Source: Gelidibacter gilvus
GTDB lineage: Bacteria > Bacteroidota > Bacteroidia > Flavobacteriales > Flavobacteriaceae
DNA length: 64,000 nucleotides
Assembly: GCF_004115975.1 (NCBI RefSeq)
Contig: NZ_SDDZ01000002.1
Span: 310,001 to 374,000 of the forward strand
Reading direction: 5' to 3'
Positions 46,837 to 56,011 of this stretch are shown here, piece after piece; position 1 is the first letter of the stretch, and every line of letters begins with the position of its first letter. Position numbers and translations under genes: made by a program. The notes under the pieces are model-generated. The model had not been told where the DNA came from, did no database searches, and saw nothing but the letters and a program-made list of their open reading frames with translations.

Positions 46837-47623
46837 AACAACAAATTAGAATTAAACTATAAAAATAGAAGTCAATTCTAAAGAAGGTCTTAAGTCAGGA
46901 AATTAGGTACGATGATCGAAGATGATATGGTTTAGAGAGCAAATTCGTTTAATGGATAAGAATCACATAAGACTCATTATTGACATGAAAATAACACTTG
47001 AAGCAATGAAACCCGATCGAAGGCGAGCAAAGCAAATCTAAGATGAAGCAAGATGGGGCTGAAGTAAAAATTTGGAATATGATAATTCCTGAAAATCCCA
47101 TCCCCTTAAAACCTTATGAAAAAAAAGTAATCGGAAGCGACTCTAAAAATTACATTTTGATGTCATGTTCTTTTAATATCTGATATCAAGGCCCAAACCA
47201 TACTATTTACCATTTTAGAAAGTCTTAACAATGCCATCCGCATTCCCTTTATCATTATCTTTAAATTGTTCTCTTAATCAGCGGATGAATCCAATAAACT
47301 AAAAAAACAAAAGGCAAATTTCTTGTTGGTCTTGCACTTTCTCATAGCAATGATTTCACAATCAAAAGAAAGTTAACACTTAAAAATTAATAGCTTTTAC
47401 GTCAATAATCTTTACGTAAATTTTATAAAGATGGTTTTATATTGATAAAATAAAAAGCTACCTTTTGAAAAAGATAGCTTTTGGGACGCAAAATTAACTA
47501 ATGTTTCTTTTTAGGGACAAAAAATGTTTACTGTATGTTTCACTAGTCAGATGCATTGACCTTTATTCAAATTGCATGCCAAATAGTATTGTTTGACGCT
47601 TTGGTACCAAAGTAGATCAACTA
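46837..47623. other. 787-bp intergenic region, sparse
   Basis: No complete gene or RNA gene recognised. An open stretch at 47010-47183 reads like protein (QDGAEVKIWNMIIPENPIPL, then KPYEKKVIGSDSKNYI) and could be a gene remnant without a clear start. A hairpin terminator for the minus-strand operon lies at 47453-47482. Confidence 0.4.
47453..47482 (-). terminator. Terminator of the kdsB-kdnB-plsC operon
   Basis: On the minus strand AAAAGCTA pairs with TAGCTTTT, extended inward past one mismatch, and is followed by TTATTTTATC. It lies about 140 nt after the acyltransferase stop. Confidence 0.6.
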
Positions 47624-48172
47624 TTAGGATAAAGCCGGAACTTTGCCTTTGACACCTTCAAAAAAACTACGCATATACTTAAAATCGGCTTCTAAATCTT
47701 CAGTCGGAAAAAAAGGTTCTGAAATCTTGTTTTGCTTATGTTCAAAATCAAAAGTGAACATAATAATGGGCACATTCGCTTTTTTAGCAATATAATAAAA
47801 ACCCGTTTTCCACTCCACAACTTTCATTCTGGTACCTTCAGGTGACAATGCCAACCTGAACTCTTCCCGAGTTTCAAATAATTTTGCAATGGCCTCTACT
47901 TTGTTTTGTCCTGGACGCCTGTCCAACGGCGCGCCACCAATAGCTTTGAAATAATATTTAAAGGGCCATTTAAATAGTTCCTTTTTTGCTACAAAATTCG
48001 ATTTTATTCCAATAACCTGTCGCATTAAAAGGGCAATGTAAAAATCGTGCCAACTGGTGTGTGGTGCCCCAATGATAACCGCCTTTTTAATGGTGTCTTT
48101 TGACATAGTGACATTACCTGCCAACTGCCAACCTAAAACTTTTTTATATATAAATTTTGATAACCACCCCAT
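47624..48172 (-). CDS. 1-acyl-glycerol-3-phosphate acyltransferase family protein (PlsC-like)
   Basis: 182 residues. The catalytic HxxxxD is HTSWHD near residue 37, and SPEGTR near 108 is the acceptor-binding EGTR motif. Shorter than classical PlsC and without a clear long TM, it belongs to the small Bacteroidota acyltransferase group. It may acylate lysophospholipid or another envelope lipid. One base separates its start codon from the kdnB-like stop, so it belongs to the same operon. Confidence 0.88.
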   Translation of the reverse strand: MGWLSKFIYKKVLGWQLAGNVTMSKDTIKKAVIIGAPHTSWHDFYIALLMRQVIGIKSNFVAKKELFKWPFKYYFKAIGGAPLDRRPGQNKVEAIAKLFETREEFRLALSPEGTRMKVVEWKTGFYYIAKKANVPIIMFTFDFEHKQNKISEPFFPTEDLEADFKYMRSFFEGVKGKVPALS

Positions 48173-48173
48173 C

Positions 48174-49256
48174 TTACATTTTCGCGTATATACTTCTCAG
48201 TTTTTCTCTAGTAGCCGTTTGTTTCCAGTTTTTGCCCAGGGCGTTTTCCCATAAAGGCTCCAACCCTAAAGCCACATCAATCATAATGTCAAATTGATAA
48301 TCTTCAAGTTGTGAACAAATACCCTGAGGAATCTTGATGCCATGAATGTCTTTCATCTTTTTAAATAAGGCCACGCCTTCAGGATAAAACTCCTCTAAGT
48401 GATCAAAAACAATACAGTTGCCTACACCGTGCTTCGTTCCTAAAAGATATCCAAGTCCATAACTCAATGCATGTGCAACGCCAACCTGTGAATAAGCTAT
48501 ACTCATTCCACCATGCCAGGAAGCCATCATCAGTTTATCTTGCATTTCTTCTTGCGTATAGTTACCATCAACAAAAATCTCTACACACAAATCATAAGCT
48601 TTCTCTCCATAACTCTTGCTAAAGGCATTTAAAAAAGTTCCGTTCAATGATTCCACACAATGGATGTAGCAGTCCATTCCTGTATAAAACCACTGATCTT
48701 TAGGAACGCCTTTTGTTAATTCTGGGTCTAAAATAACTTGATCAAACGGAGTATAGTCTGAATTGATGCCCAGTTTTCTTTCAGGTCCTGTCAGCACTGT
48801 AGTTCTGGACACTTCTGCTCCTGTACCTGAGATGGTGGGTACACCAACGTGATAGATGGCCGGTGTTTTTACCAAATCCCATCCTTGGTAATTTTTAGAT
48901 TCGCCAGGATTGGTCAACATGATGGACACGGCTTTAGCCAAGTCTAAAATGGTCCCTCCCCCTATTCCAATGACACCTGATGGTCGGTCTATATGAGATA
49001 AAATAATTTGTTCAACCAATTCATCAACTTGAGATGTTTTTGGTTCTTCATCCACCGAAATAAAAATTAATTGGTCGTCATAGGCCAAAGAAATTCTTGA
49101 GATCAACCACGTATTACCTTTAAAAACGTCATCTACCAAATAAATAAAAGGTGCGTTGACATTTAATCGTTTTGGTGCTATAATCTCACTTAATTGGTTG
49201 AAACTGCCTCGTCCAAAAACCACTCTTGACACCATGGGAAAATTTTTATAAATCAT
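48174..49256 (-). CDS. kdnB: Iron-containing alcohol dehydrogenase, KdnB-like (Kdo 8-oxidase)
   Basis: 360 residues, group III metal-dependent dehydrogenase. NAD-binding GIGGGTILDLAKAVS, PTISGTGAEVSRT and metal-site histidines in HALSYGLGYLLGTKHGVGN. Overall it closely matches my memory of Shewanella KdnB (starts with FGRGSF, shares YQGWDL, NSDYTPFDQ and QWFYTGMDCYIHCVESL). KdnB oxidises the C8 hydroxyl of Kdo, after which KdnA adds an amino group to give Kdo8N. The neighbouring kdsB fits; kdnA is not seen. It overlaps the HAD gene by 4 nt. Confidence 0.85.
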   Translation of the reverse strand: MIYKNFPMVSRVVFGRGSFNQLSEIIAPKRLNVNAPFIYLVDDVFKGNTWLISRISLAYDDQLIFISVDEEPKTSQVDELVEQIILSHIDRPSGVIGIGGGTILDLAKAVSIMLTNPGESKNYQGWDLVKTPAIYHVGVPTISGTGAEVSRTTVLTGPERKLGINSDYTPFDQVILDPELTKGVPKDQWFYTGMDCYIHCVESLNGTFLNAFSKSYGEKAYDLCVEIFVDGNYTQEEMQDKLMMASWHGGMSIAYSQVGVAHALSYGLGYLLGTKHGVGNCIVFDHLEEFYPEGVALFKKMKDIHGIKIPQGICSQLEDYQFDIMIDVALGLEPLWENALGKNWKQTATREKLRSIYAKM

Positions 49257-49984
49257 CTTTTATGTTTATCATTTCTATTTTTGTTCAACATTGGAAGTAA
49301 ATCTACTAAACTATTTATGGTTTCGAATTTCTTGTTGTCCGGCTTGTTGGGAACGACCTGTTCGTGTATCCAAGTAGTATGAAATGGTACATGAATTGCT
49401 CTTGCTTTAATGTTTATTAAAGGTAAAATATCGGATTTTAAAGAATTCCCGATCATTAAAAACTCAGAAGGCTTGATTTCCAAATGGTTCAACAATTTGG
49501 AGTAATTGGCTTCCTGTTTATCACTGACTACTTCAATATGATGGAAATAATCCAACAACCCAGATTTCTTTAACTTGCGTTCCTGATCCAAAAGATCACC
49601 TTTGGTCACAACTATCAATCGGTAATCCTGGGATAAAGTATGTAAAACCTCATTTACACCATCCAAAAGCTCAACAGGTTTATTGAGCATATCCTTTCCG
49701 ATGTTCAGTATGGCGCCAATAGTTTCATTACTGACGGAATTATTGGATAATTCCAAGGCTATTTCAACCATTGACAAAATAAAGCCTTTAATTCCGTATC
49801 CGTAAAAAGGCAAGTTCTCTATTTGTCTTTTAAACAGCTCTTGATCCACCTTATTAGCAGTTTCATAAGCTGCCATCAATTTTGAGAACTCAAGCTCCGC
49901 ATCCCTGAAATAAGTTTCATTGACCCAAAGCGTGTCATCAGCATCAAAACCAATCACCTTTATGTTGGTATAATCTATTTCCAT
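49253..49984 (-). CDS. HAD-family hydrolase in the kdsB-kdnB operon
   Basis: 243 residues. Motif [10 protein letters not shown] holds the nucleophile DxD, motif II is VVTKGD, Lys follows later (SDKQEANY), and the acidic motif IV is [10 protein letters not shown] helical cap (about 25-110) puts it with the YjjG/phosphoglycolate-phosphatase-like subgroup, not with the capless KdsC type. A sugar- or nucleotide-phosphate substrate is likely, and a role in Kdo metabolism is suggested only by its place. Overlaps kdsB by 10 nt and kdnB by 4 nt. Confidence 0.85.
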   Translation of the reverse strand: MEIDYTNIKVIGFDADDTLWVNETYFRDAELEFSKLMAAYETANKVDQELFKRQIENLPFYGYGIKGFILSMVEIALELSNNSVSNETIGAILNIGKDMLNKPVELLDGVNEVLHTLSQDYRLIVVTKGDLLDQERKLKKSGLLDYFHHIEVVSDKQEANYSKLLNHLEIKPSEFLMIGNSLKSDILPLINIKARAIHVPFHTTWIHEQVVPNKPDNKKFETINSLVDLLPMLNKNRNDKHKR

Positions 49985-50703
49985 AAACGTATTGCGCGTT
50001 CCAAATCTTCTGGTGTATCTATTTCGACACCTTCTACATGGGTTTCTACCATCTTAATGCGTTTTCCGTATTCTAAATAACGAATGCACTCTATCTTCTC
50101 TGTAGCTTCAATAAATTGCATGGGTAACTTATAAAAATCCAGAAGTGCCTGCTTTCTAAAGGCATAAATACCTTTGTGTTTGAAATAGCGCGCACCTGCT
50201 TCTTTATCTCTTGGATATGGAATTGGACTTCTGGAGAAATAAAGTGCAAAATTATTTTGATCTACAATTACCTTTACGGTATTCGGATTATTGATTTCTT
50301 CCCAATCGTGAATTTCAACCATTAATGATGCCAAATCAATTTCTTTTTGATGGTCGTCTTTAAAAGCATTTAAGACCTTTTCTAAACTTTCTCGTTCGGT
50401 AAAAGGCTCATCGCCTTGCACATTCACTACGATATCGACATCCAGAGCCTCAACAGCTTCTGCAATACGATCGCTTCCTGACTGATGCTCTTTTATGCTC
50501 ATGATGGCTTTGCCACCATTGTTTACGATTTCGTCATAAATAATTTTGCTATCCGTTACCACAAACACATCATCAAAAAGGTTGGTATCAACAGTTGCTT
50601 CATAAGTTCGGAGAATAACGGTTTTCCCTGCTAAATCCTTCATCAATTTGCCTGGGAAACGTGTGGCACTGTAACGCGCCGGAATCATTGAAATTATCTT
50701 CAT
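49975..50703 (-). CDS. kdsB: 3-deoxy-manno-octulosonate cytidylyltransferase
   Basis: 242 residues from the ATG at 50703, placed just before the CTP-binding [17 protein letters not shown] longer open frame adds 41 hydrophobic and basic residues that overlap the DUF4126 gene and do not fit the family. [10 protein letters not shown] and the [11 protein letters not shown] segment are KdsB hallmarks. The enzyme activates Kdo (or Kdo8N) as the CMP-sugar for lipid A core assembly in the cytosol. Confidence 0.95.
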   Translation of the reverse strand: MKIISMIPARYSATRFPGKLMKDLAGKTVILRTYEATVDTNLFDDVFVVTDSKIIYDEIVNNGGKAIMSIKEHQSGSDRIAEAVEALDVDIVVNVQGDEPFTERESLEKVLNAFKDDHQKEIDLASLMVEIHDWEEINNPNTVKVIVDQNNFALYFSRSPIPYPRDKEAGARYFKHKGIYAFRKQALLDFYKLPMQFIEATEKIECIRYLEYGKRIKMVETHVEGVEIDTPEDLERAIRLWK

Positions 50704-50749
50704 AGTTTGGTCAAGGATTTCCTTCCAAAAATAATCCTTTTTAAATAGT

Positions 50750-51319
50750 TTATAGTTTGGAATATTTAATCTTTTTATAAAGTTTGTATATGGCAAACAA
50801 AACAAAAATAACCAAGACAAAAGCAATTATAGGTAGAAATATGGAAAAGATGGCAATAACTAATGATGCACCTGTTTCAATGGTTGACACCAGCGGATTA
50901 CCAAAACCTGCAGTGGAAACCGTTGAGGTCACTCGTGAAGCTCCTGCGGCACTTTTTATGGCGGCGGCTGTTCCTCCGCCGGCTATAATTGCCAATGCCC
51001 AAGTAATGAGAGGATTTAAATCGGCTACAGTAGAAACCATAACCGCTGTACCTGCAATGGTTGCTAATGGGATGGCAATAGTATCAAGCAAATTATCCAC
51101 GAAGGGAATATAATATGCCAATATTTCAATGAGCGTGGCGACGCCTAATGTTATCACTGCAGTCAGGCTACCAATCCATAACCATGATGAATTGAGCTCC
51201 CAAACATCAAAATACGATGCCAAACTGAGCGCGAACAATGGTAGAAAGACCCTAAACCCAACTGATGCGGCCAAACCGATACCGAGACAAATACTAATGA
51301 TGGTTTCTGTCATGATCAC
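50750..51319 (-). CDS. DUF4126 membrane protein
   Basis: 189 residues with about four to five hydrophobic helices. The start [21 protein letters not shown], the [11 protein letters not shown] loop and the small-residue-rich [16 protein letters not shown] are characteristic of DUF4126. A C-terminal helix is followed by a Lys-rich tail. Function unknown. It starts the minus-strand run into kdsB (46-nt gap), but its link to Kdo metabolism is only positional. Confidence 0.85.
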   Translation of the reverse strand: MIMTETIISICLGIGLAASVGFRVFLPLFALSLASYFDVWELNSSWLWIGSLTAVITLGVATLIEILAYYIPFVDNLLDTIAIPLATIAGTAVMVSTVADLNPLITWALAIIAGGGTAAAIKSAAGASRVTSTVSTAGFGNPLVSTIETGASLVIAIFSIFLPIIAFVLVIFVLFAIYKLYKKIKYSKL

Positions 51320-51431
51320 CTAAATCCCAAAAGGATCTTTTGTTTAGTTAATAATGCATAAAGTTATCAATTTCATCATGAAATTAACTTTTAAAAATCC
51401 CAGATATTTGAATAGTGGATCTAAAACTATC

Positions 51432-52856
51432 CTAAGAAACAAAAAATTCCTCAGGGAATCCAATTAAATATAATTTCTCTTTTGCTCTGGTTATCGCGGT
51501 GTAGAGCCATCTCAAATAATCTTTATCAATGCCGTTAGGTAGATAAGGTTGTTCCACAAAAACCGTATGCCATTGGCCACCTTGAGATTTATGACAGGTT
51601 ATGGCATAAGAAAATTTGACCTGTAATGCGTTGAAATGTTTATTATTCTTAATTTTTAAAAACTTTTTATAATTGGAAGTTTCATCTTCATAATCCTTTT
51701 GAACCTCTTGATACAATCTATTTGATTCTTCGTACGGCAATGATGGCGATTCTGATTCGATGGTATCCAAAAGTAGGACCGTTTCAAAAGGCGCCATTTT
51801 TGGATAATCTACCATTTGGACTTTCACTTCTGCAAATCTGAATCCATATAAATCCTGCATGCTGAAAATCTCCAAAACCTGAATGATATCGCCATTAGCA
51901 ATAAATCCAGCTTCAGAAGTAGGTTTGACCCAAAAATAATTATTTTTTACCACCATTAAAAAATCGCCGACGGTAAGTTCATTTTCGTTATTTAAAATGC
52001 GTTCCCTGATTTGCTTATTATACAAATTCGCACGTTTATTACTTCTTACAATAATGGCGGTCTCTTCATGGCCTTGATCTGAATAACCATCATTTATGGC
52101 ATCCATAATTTCGTACCCATCAATTAATCTTACAATATCTGAATAACCTTTTAGATCAAATTTGAAAGATTCATAAAATTCGCCTTCCAATACTTCACGC
52201 AGGTTTGTGGCATTCATCAAAATTCCGGAATCCTGCTCTTGCCTTACAACCTCGTCCAATTCCATAGAAATGACGTTTTTGTTGTAATTGAGATTGAGTA
52301 GCACAGCATCTAATGCCGGACTTAAATCAGATTTTACAGGTGGCAGCTGCGCTTTGTCGCCAATAAGCAATAATTTACAGTTATGGCCAGAATAAACGTA
52401 TTGCATCAAATCATCTAATAGGGATCCGCTTTCAAAGGAATTTGAATCTGATGGTGCATCAGGAATCATAGAAGCTTCATCAACTATAAATATCGTATTT
52501 CGATGTTTATTTGGTTGCATTACAAATTTAACGCCTCCTCCTTTATCTTTCTTTGGAAAATATATCTTTTTGTGAATGGTAAATGCTTCCTTTCCTGAAT
52601 AATTGGAAATCACTTTTGCAGCTCTTCCGGTTGGGGCCATTAAAACTGCACTTTTTTTAATATGCCATAAATTGGAAACCAAGGTGCCGATAATACTCGT
52701 TTTTCCCGTACCAGCAAATCCTTTTAAAAGATATAATTGGTCAGTATTGGTGTCAAAAACAAAATTTGACAGCTGATCCAGGACAATATTTTGTTTTAAT
52801 GTAGGTTCAAAAGGGAATTTTCGCTTTAAATGTTTATAAAATTCGGAGGCGTTCAT
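51432..52856 (-). CDS. RecD-like ATP-dependent DNA helicase (SF1, UvrD_C_2)
   Basis: 474 residues from the Met at 52856; an in-frame ATG five codons upstream is possible, but relatives begin right before the FYKHLKRKFPFEPT segment. Walker A GFAGTGKTS near 46, motif Ia APTGRAA, motif II VDEAS, motif III GDKAQLPPV, late motif CHKSQGGQW and TAITRAKEKL place it in superfamily 1 with RecD/Dda. It probably unwinds DNA in repair or recombination. Monocistronic. Confidence 0.92.
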   Translation of the reverse strand: MNASEFYKHLKRKFPFEPTLKQNIVLDQLSNFVFDTNTDQLYLLKGFAGTGKTSIIGTLVSNLWHIKKSAVLMAPTGRAAKVISNYSGKEAFTIHKKIYFPKKDKGGGVKFVMQPNKHRNTIFIVDEASMIPDAPSDSNSFESGSLLDDLMQYVYSGHNCKLLLIGDKAQLPPVKSDLSPALDAVLLNLNYNKNVISMELDEVVRQEQDSGILMNATNLREVLEGEFYESFKFDLKGYSDIVRLIDGYEIMDAINDGYSDQGHEETAIIVRSNKRANLYNKQIRERILNNENELTVGDFLMVVKNNYFWVKPTSEAGFIANGDIIQVLEIFSMQDLYGFRFAEVKVQMVDYPKMAPFETVLLLDTIESESPSLPYEESNRLYQEVQKDYEDETSNYKKFLKIKNNKHFNALQVKFSYAITCHKSQGGQWHTVFVEQPYLPNGIDKDYLRWLYTAITRAKEKLYLIGFPEEFFVS

Positions 52857-53017
52857 GATGAGAGGAGTCATTTTCTAAAAACGGAAAGGTAAGGTTTATA
52901 AAGAATTGTTGTAACTTTATGACGGTATTTTTGACAAGTGGAAATAATTTATTTGAAATACATTTTTAAATTGTATCATTTTTATTAGGTTTGGTTTTCG
53001 TGAATTAAAAAAAATTG

Positions 53018-53025
53018 TAGATTTG
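53018..53025 (+). promoter_or_regulatory. Candidate -7 promoter box before the 53061 gene
   Basis: TAGATTTG fits TAnnTTTG; a TTG at 52991 lies 24 nt upstream, close to the expected -33 spacing. The box ends 35 nt before the start codon. Confidence 0.5.
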
Positions 53026-53060
53026 CGTTAGACCATTTATAAAAAATAAACTCACAAACT

Positions 53061-53786
53061 ATGCTAACAGTAATTCTTGCCATTGTAATTGTTATCCTTC
53101 TCACGATTGGAATCGTTTGGTTGATAGACAAATTTGTCCCTAAAAACTTTAAGCCAATTCTACATATTGTACTATGGGCTATTATTGCTTTTCTTGGCTA
53201 CCAAACCTTCATGTCTGTTTATGGCGAGATCCAATTCAATGAACTTAAGGAAAAACGCTACCATGTTGTTATTGAAAAACTAAAAGACATTAGAGATGCT
53301 GAATTGGCATTCAAACAAGTTAACGGGAAGTTTACGGATAACTTTGATGAATTGGTTAAATTTATTGAAAACGGTAAATATACAATTGTACAACGCAGGG
53401 ATTCCTCAATTGTCGACGTGGAAAAAACAAAACTTTTTGGTGGTGTAACGATTATGAAAGACATTGTCCTAATTGATACCTTAGGTACTGTTCCTGTAAA
53501 AGACTCTTTGTTTGGCGCAGATACAAGATATAGAACGATGATGAATGTACCAGTAGGAAAACCAGGAGCGAAATTTGAATTGAAGGCTGGGTTTTTAGAT
53601 AACATTCCGGTGTTTGAAGCTAGTGTAGACAAAGCTATTCTTCTTGACGGTGAAGACAAAAATCTCATCGCAAAGGAAAAACAAGTTGTATCTGTTGATG
53701 GTGTTAACGGACCTAAACTTACTGTAGGATCTATGGAAGAAGTTAAAACCAATGGCAACTGGCCTAAAAACTACTCAACTGAATAA
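53061..53786 (+). CDS. Conserved membrane-anchored protein of unknown function
   Basis: 241 residues. Two TM helices near 3-23 and 31-51, then a soluble domain of about 180 residues with a coiled start (FNELKEKRYHVVIEKLKDIRDAE broken here into parts: ELKEKR, VIEKLKDIRD) and beta-rich remainder. The KDIRDAELAFKQVNGKFTDN stretch recalls pilin-like periplasmic modules that follow a TM helix. It comes before DUF3822 and rsmD on one strand, a neighbourhood that looks conserved in flavobacteria. No function can be given. Confidence 0.8.
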   Translation: MLTVILAIVIVILLTIGIVWLIDKFVPKNFKPILHIVLWAIIAFLGYQTFMSVYGEIQFNELKEKRYHVVIEKLKDIRDAELAFKQVNGKFTDNFDELVKFIENGKYTIVQRRDSSIVDVEKTKLFGGVTIMKDIVLIDTLGTVPVKDSLFGADTRYRTMMNVPVGKPGAKFELKAGFLDNIPVFEASVDKAILLDGEDKNLIAKEKQVVSVDGVNGPKLTVGSMEEVKTNGNWPKNYSTE

Positions 53787-54600
53787 TAACTTGGAATTAA
53801 TAAATCTTAAAAAATTGTCCATTCAAATTAGTTTGAGTGGACTTTCTTTTTGTATCCTTAACAGTACCAACTCCGAAGTTGAGTATTTGAAACGTTTTGA
53901 TTTTAAAAGCAAATTGACGCCAGAAGCTGTTTTGAAAGAGCTGCAAGGCATCTTTTTAGATGAACCCCTGCTCTCTCAGACTTTTGAGAGCGTTTTGGTG
54001 CTTTTTCAAAACGAGCTTTCTAATTTCGTGCCTGAAGAGTTTTTTGAAGAGCAAAATGCCGCAGATTATCTGAAGTTCAGTTCAAAAATAATCAAAACTG
54101 ATTTTATTTCACACGATAAAATAGAAGCCAACGATAGCATTAATGTGTTTGTACCTTATATCAATATTAATAACTATTTGTTTGAGGTGTACGGTGAATT
54201 TGAATACAAACATGCGTCCACTATCTTTTTGGAACAAATTTTAAAGGAAGAAGTAGATTCTACCGATGATAAAATTTATATCAATGTAGAACCTTTCCAT
54301 TTCGAAATGGTAGTGGTAAAAAAAGGACAATTTCATCTTTACAATACCTTTGAATATTACACAAAAGAGGATTTTATCTATTTTATTCTTTTCTCCATTG
54401 AGCAATTAAAATTGGATACTGAAACCGTCATTGTCAAATTATCGGGGAATATTGTTAAAGATGATGAGTTGTATCAAATGCTTTATACCTATATCAGATA
54501 TGTGGAATTTGATGGTCCTTCAAAAAACTATACTTACAACAAATCTGATGAAACACATCCCAAGCATCAGCACACACTTATTTTAAATAGTTTTAACTAA
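53752..54600 (+). CDS. DUF3822 family protein
   Basis: 282 residues, no signal or TM. The LSIQISLSGLSFCI start and the C-terminal YIRYVEFDG are typical of DUF3822, a Bacteroidota family that seems to have an actin/HSP70-like fold. Its first 35 nt overlap the end of the preceding gene in another frame, which points to translational coupling. The rsmD start codon shares one base with its stop. The fixed pairing with rsmD suggests a link to ribosome assembly, unproven. Confidence 0.88.
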   Translation: MATGLKTTQLNNNLELINLKKLSIQISLSGLSFCILNSTNSEVEYLKRFDFKSKLTPEAVLKELQGIFLDEPLLSQTFESVLVLFQNELSNFVPEEFFEEQNAADYLKFSSKIIKTDFISHDKIEANDSINVFVPYININNYLFEVYGEFEYKHASTIFLEQILKEEVDSTDDKIYINVEPFHFEMVVVKKGQFHLYNTFEYYTKEDFIYFILFSIEQLKLDTETVIVKLSGNIVKDDELYQMLYTYIRYVEFDGPSKNYTYNKSDETHPKHQHTLILNSFN

Positions 54601-55142
54601 TGCGAATAATCTCAGGACAATTTAAAGGCAGACGTATCACGCCGCCAAAAAATCTACCAGTACGTCCTACTACTGATATGGCAAAGGAAGCCATTTTCAA
54701 CATCCTGAATAATAACTTCTATTTTGACGAGATTTCGGTGTTGGATTTATTTGCTGGTACTGGAAGTATCAGTTTTGAATTTGCCTCTAGAGGTACGGGA
54801 AACATAACTTCTGTAGACGAAGATTTTGGATGTATCCAATTCATCAATAAAACTGTGGAAGAATTCAAAATGCCAATTACCACCATAAAAAGCGATGTTT
54901 TTAAATTCTTGGAAACGACAAAACTGAAATCAGATGTTATTTTTGCTGATCCGCCATATGCCTTTAGTTTGGAGGAATTTTCTAAAATTCCGGAATTGGT
55001 ATTTCAAAATGACCTTTTGGAAGATGAAGGTCTTTTAATCGTGGAGCACGCCGAACAGATGAAACTCTCCCAATTGCCCTATTTTAGTTATTCCAAGAAA
55101 TATGGCAGTGGTATGTTTAGTTTCTTTGAGAAAGCTGAATAG
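54600..55142 (+). CDS. rsmD: 16S rRNA (guanine(966)-N2)-methyltransferase
   Basis: 180 residues. N-terminal RIISGQFKGRRI and RPTTDMAKEAIFNIL are diagnostic of RsmD; the SAM site is VLDLFAGTGSISFE and the catalytic DPPY is DPPYAF near 119. It methylates G966 of 16S rRNA during 30S assembly. Overlaps DUF3822 by one base. It is followed by a tandem repeat and then the convergent rnpB. Confidence 0.96.
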   Translation: MRIISGQFKGRRITPPKNLPVRPTTDMAKEAIFNILNNNFYFDEISVLDLFAGTGSISFEFASRGTGNITSVDEDFGCIQFINKTVEEFKMPITTIKSDVFKFLETTKLKSDVIFADPPYAFSLEEFSKIPELVFQNDLLEDEGLLIVEHAEQMKLSQLPYFSYSKKYGSGMFSFFEKAE

Positions 55143-55172
55143 AGAATGTTAGGTTATATTAAACCTCATATG

Positions 55173-55357
55173 AGCGGGATTCCAACATATTCCATTGCGC
55201 CTTCGGCTTTTATGTTTTGAGTATAGATCCCTCCCAAAAGCGGGATTAGTTCAACCAACATATTCCAATGCGCCTTCAGCTTTTATGTTTCGAGTATAGA
55301 TCCCGCCCAAAAGCGGGATTAGTTCAACCAATATATTCCAATGCGCCTTCGGCTTTT
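55173..55357. repeat. 73-bp tandem repeat with hairpins between rsmD and rnpB
   Basis: Units begin at 55182, 55255 and 55328 (period exactly 73), the last one partial, with a partial unit before the first. Each holds GATCCCGC-CCAAAA-GCGGGATT (first copy CCTCCC) and GCGCCTTCGGCTTTT. Copies are about 90-95% alike. It lies between the 3' ends of two convergent genes. Confidence 0.8.
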
Positions 55358-55383
55358 GGAATATGGGTTTCACTGAATAAACA

Positions 55384-55409
55384 AAGCTCTTTGAATGAAC
55401 AAAGAGCTT
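55384..55409 (-). terminator. Terminator of rnpB
   Basis: AAGCTCTTTG and CAAAGAGCTT form a perfect 10-bp stem with a 6-nt loop, just downstream of the RNase P RNA 3' end on the minus strand and followed by TTGTTTATT. Confidence 0.75.
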
Positions 55410-55417
55410 GTTTAAGT

Positions 55418-55748
55418 AAGTAAATCTATAAGCCGAATTCTGTCCATTTTCTTATTCAAAAGTATATTCAAAAAAGAGAGATGGCCTTATCATTTATCTG
55501 AATGTACTGTTACCAGTACATTTTAGCTGTCTACCCTCCAACAATCGAGCGTGCCGCCCTCAAGCGTTGGTATACATGACATTGCACCACATAGAGTTTA
55601 CCTGGTTTCACTACAGCTTGACCTGTACATACTTTCTGTTGCACTTTTCCTGATCTCACGACCGATGGTGATTAGCCATTATGTTGCACTATGGTGTTCG
55701 GACTTTCCTCCTCCCGATTTCTCAAGAAGCGATAAGGCGGTTTACTTG
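55418..55748 (-). ncRNA. rnpB: RNase P RNA, bacterial class A
   Basis: The catalytic RNA of RNase P, which trims tRNA 5' ends. On the minus strand the conserved core GAGGAGGAAAGTCCGAACACC lies shortly after the 5' end (broken motif: GGAAAGTCC), GAGGGTAGACAGCTAAAA is in the middle and ACAGAATTCGGCTTA is at the 3' end. AAGTAAA at the 5' end pairs with TTTACTT at the 3' end to form helix P1; these set the boundaries to within a few bases. A promoter box lies 5 nt upstream and a terminator follows. An open frame on the plus strand across it is not a gene. Confidence 0.96.
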
Positions 55749-55752
55749 AGCA

Positions 55753-55760
55753 CAAAGTTA
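55753..55760 (-). promoter_or_regulatory. -7 promoter box of rnpB
   Basis: Minus strand TAACTTTG, a perfect TAnnTTTG, ends 5 nt before the P1 helix, just where the transcript should start. Confidence 0.65.
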
Positions 55761-55790
55761 GTGTAAAGTTTTAGGTCTATAGAATTATAA

Positions 55791-55875
55791 ATACTTAAAG
55801 TTTGGGGTGCTTAAAGTTTACTAATTGCCCAAAACGCATCGTTGTTATCATCTTTAAGTACTTTAGGCACTTATA
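55791..55875. repeat. CTTAAAGT / CTTTAGGCACTT short repeats between rnpB and dnaX
   Basis: ATACTTAAAGTTT and GTGCTTAAAGTTT are followed 35 nt later by the inverse forms CTTTAAGTACTTTAGGCACTT. Similar AGTGCCTAAAGT repeats are common between Bacteroidota genes. The arms could fold together. Confidence 0.4.
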
Positions 55876-55953
55876 ACTCTGACTTTTGATACCATTTGTT
55901 AATAACTAATGCTAAAATTACAAGATGTAATTCCTTTATTAGAACCGAATTTT

Positions 55954-55961
55954 TAACTTTG
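55954..55961 (+). promoter_or_regulatory. Candidate -7 promoter box of dnaX
   Basis: TAACTTTG fits TAnnTTTG, 50 nt before the dnaX ATG. No -33 TTG is seen. Confidence 0.4.
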
Positions 55962-56011
55962 TTACTTCTAGTTTTTCATTCTGAAAAGCGCAACTGAATG
56001 CAGTATAAACA

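Noticed and set aside
50704-50826. 41-codon N-terminal extension of kdsB
   Set aside because: It overlaps the DUF4126 gene, and KdsB proteins start right before the PARYxSxRFPGK motif.
55551-55766. 71-aa open frame on the plus strand
   Set aside because: It lies antisense over RNase P RNA, whose conserved core and P1 pairing are clear; the frame is a shadow of the RNA gene.
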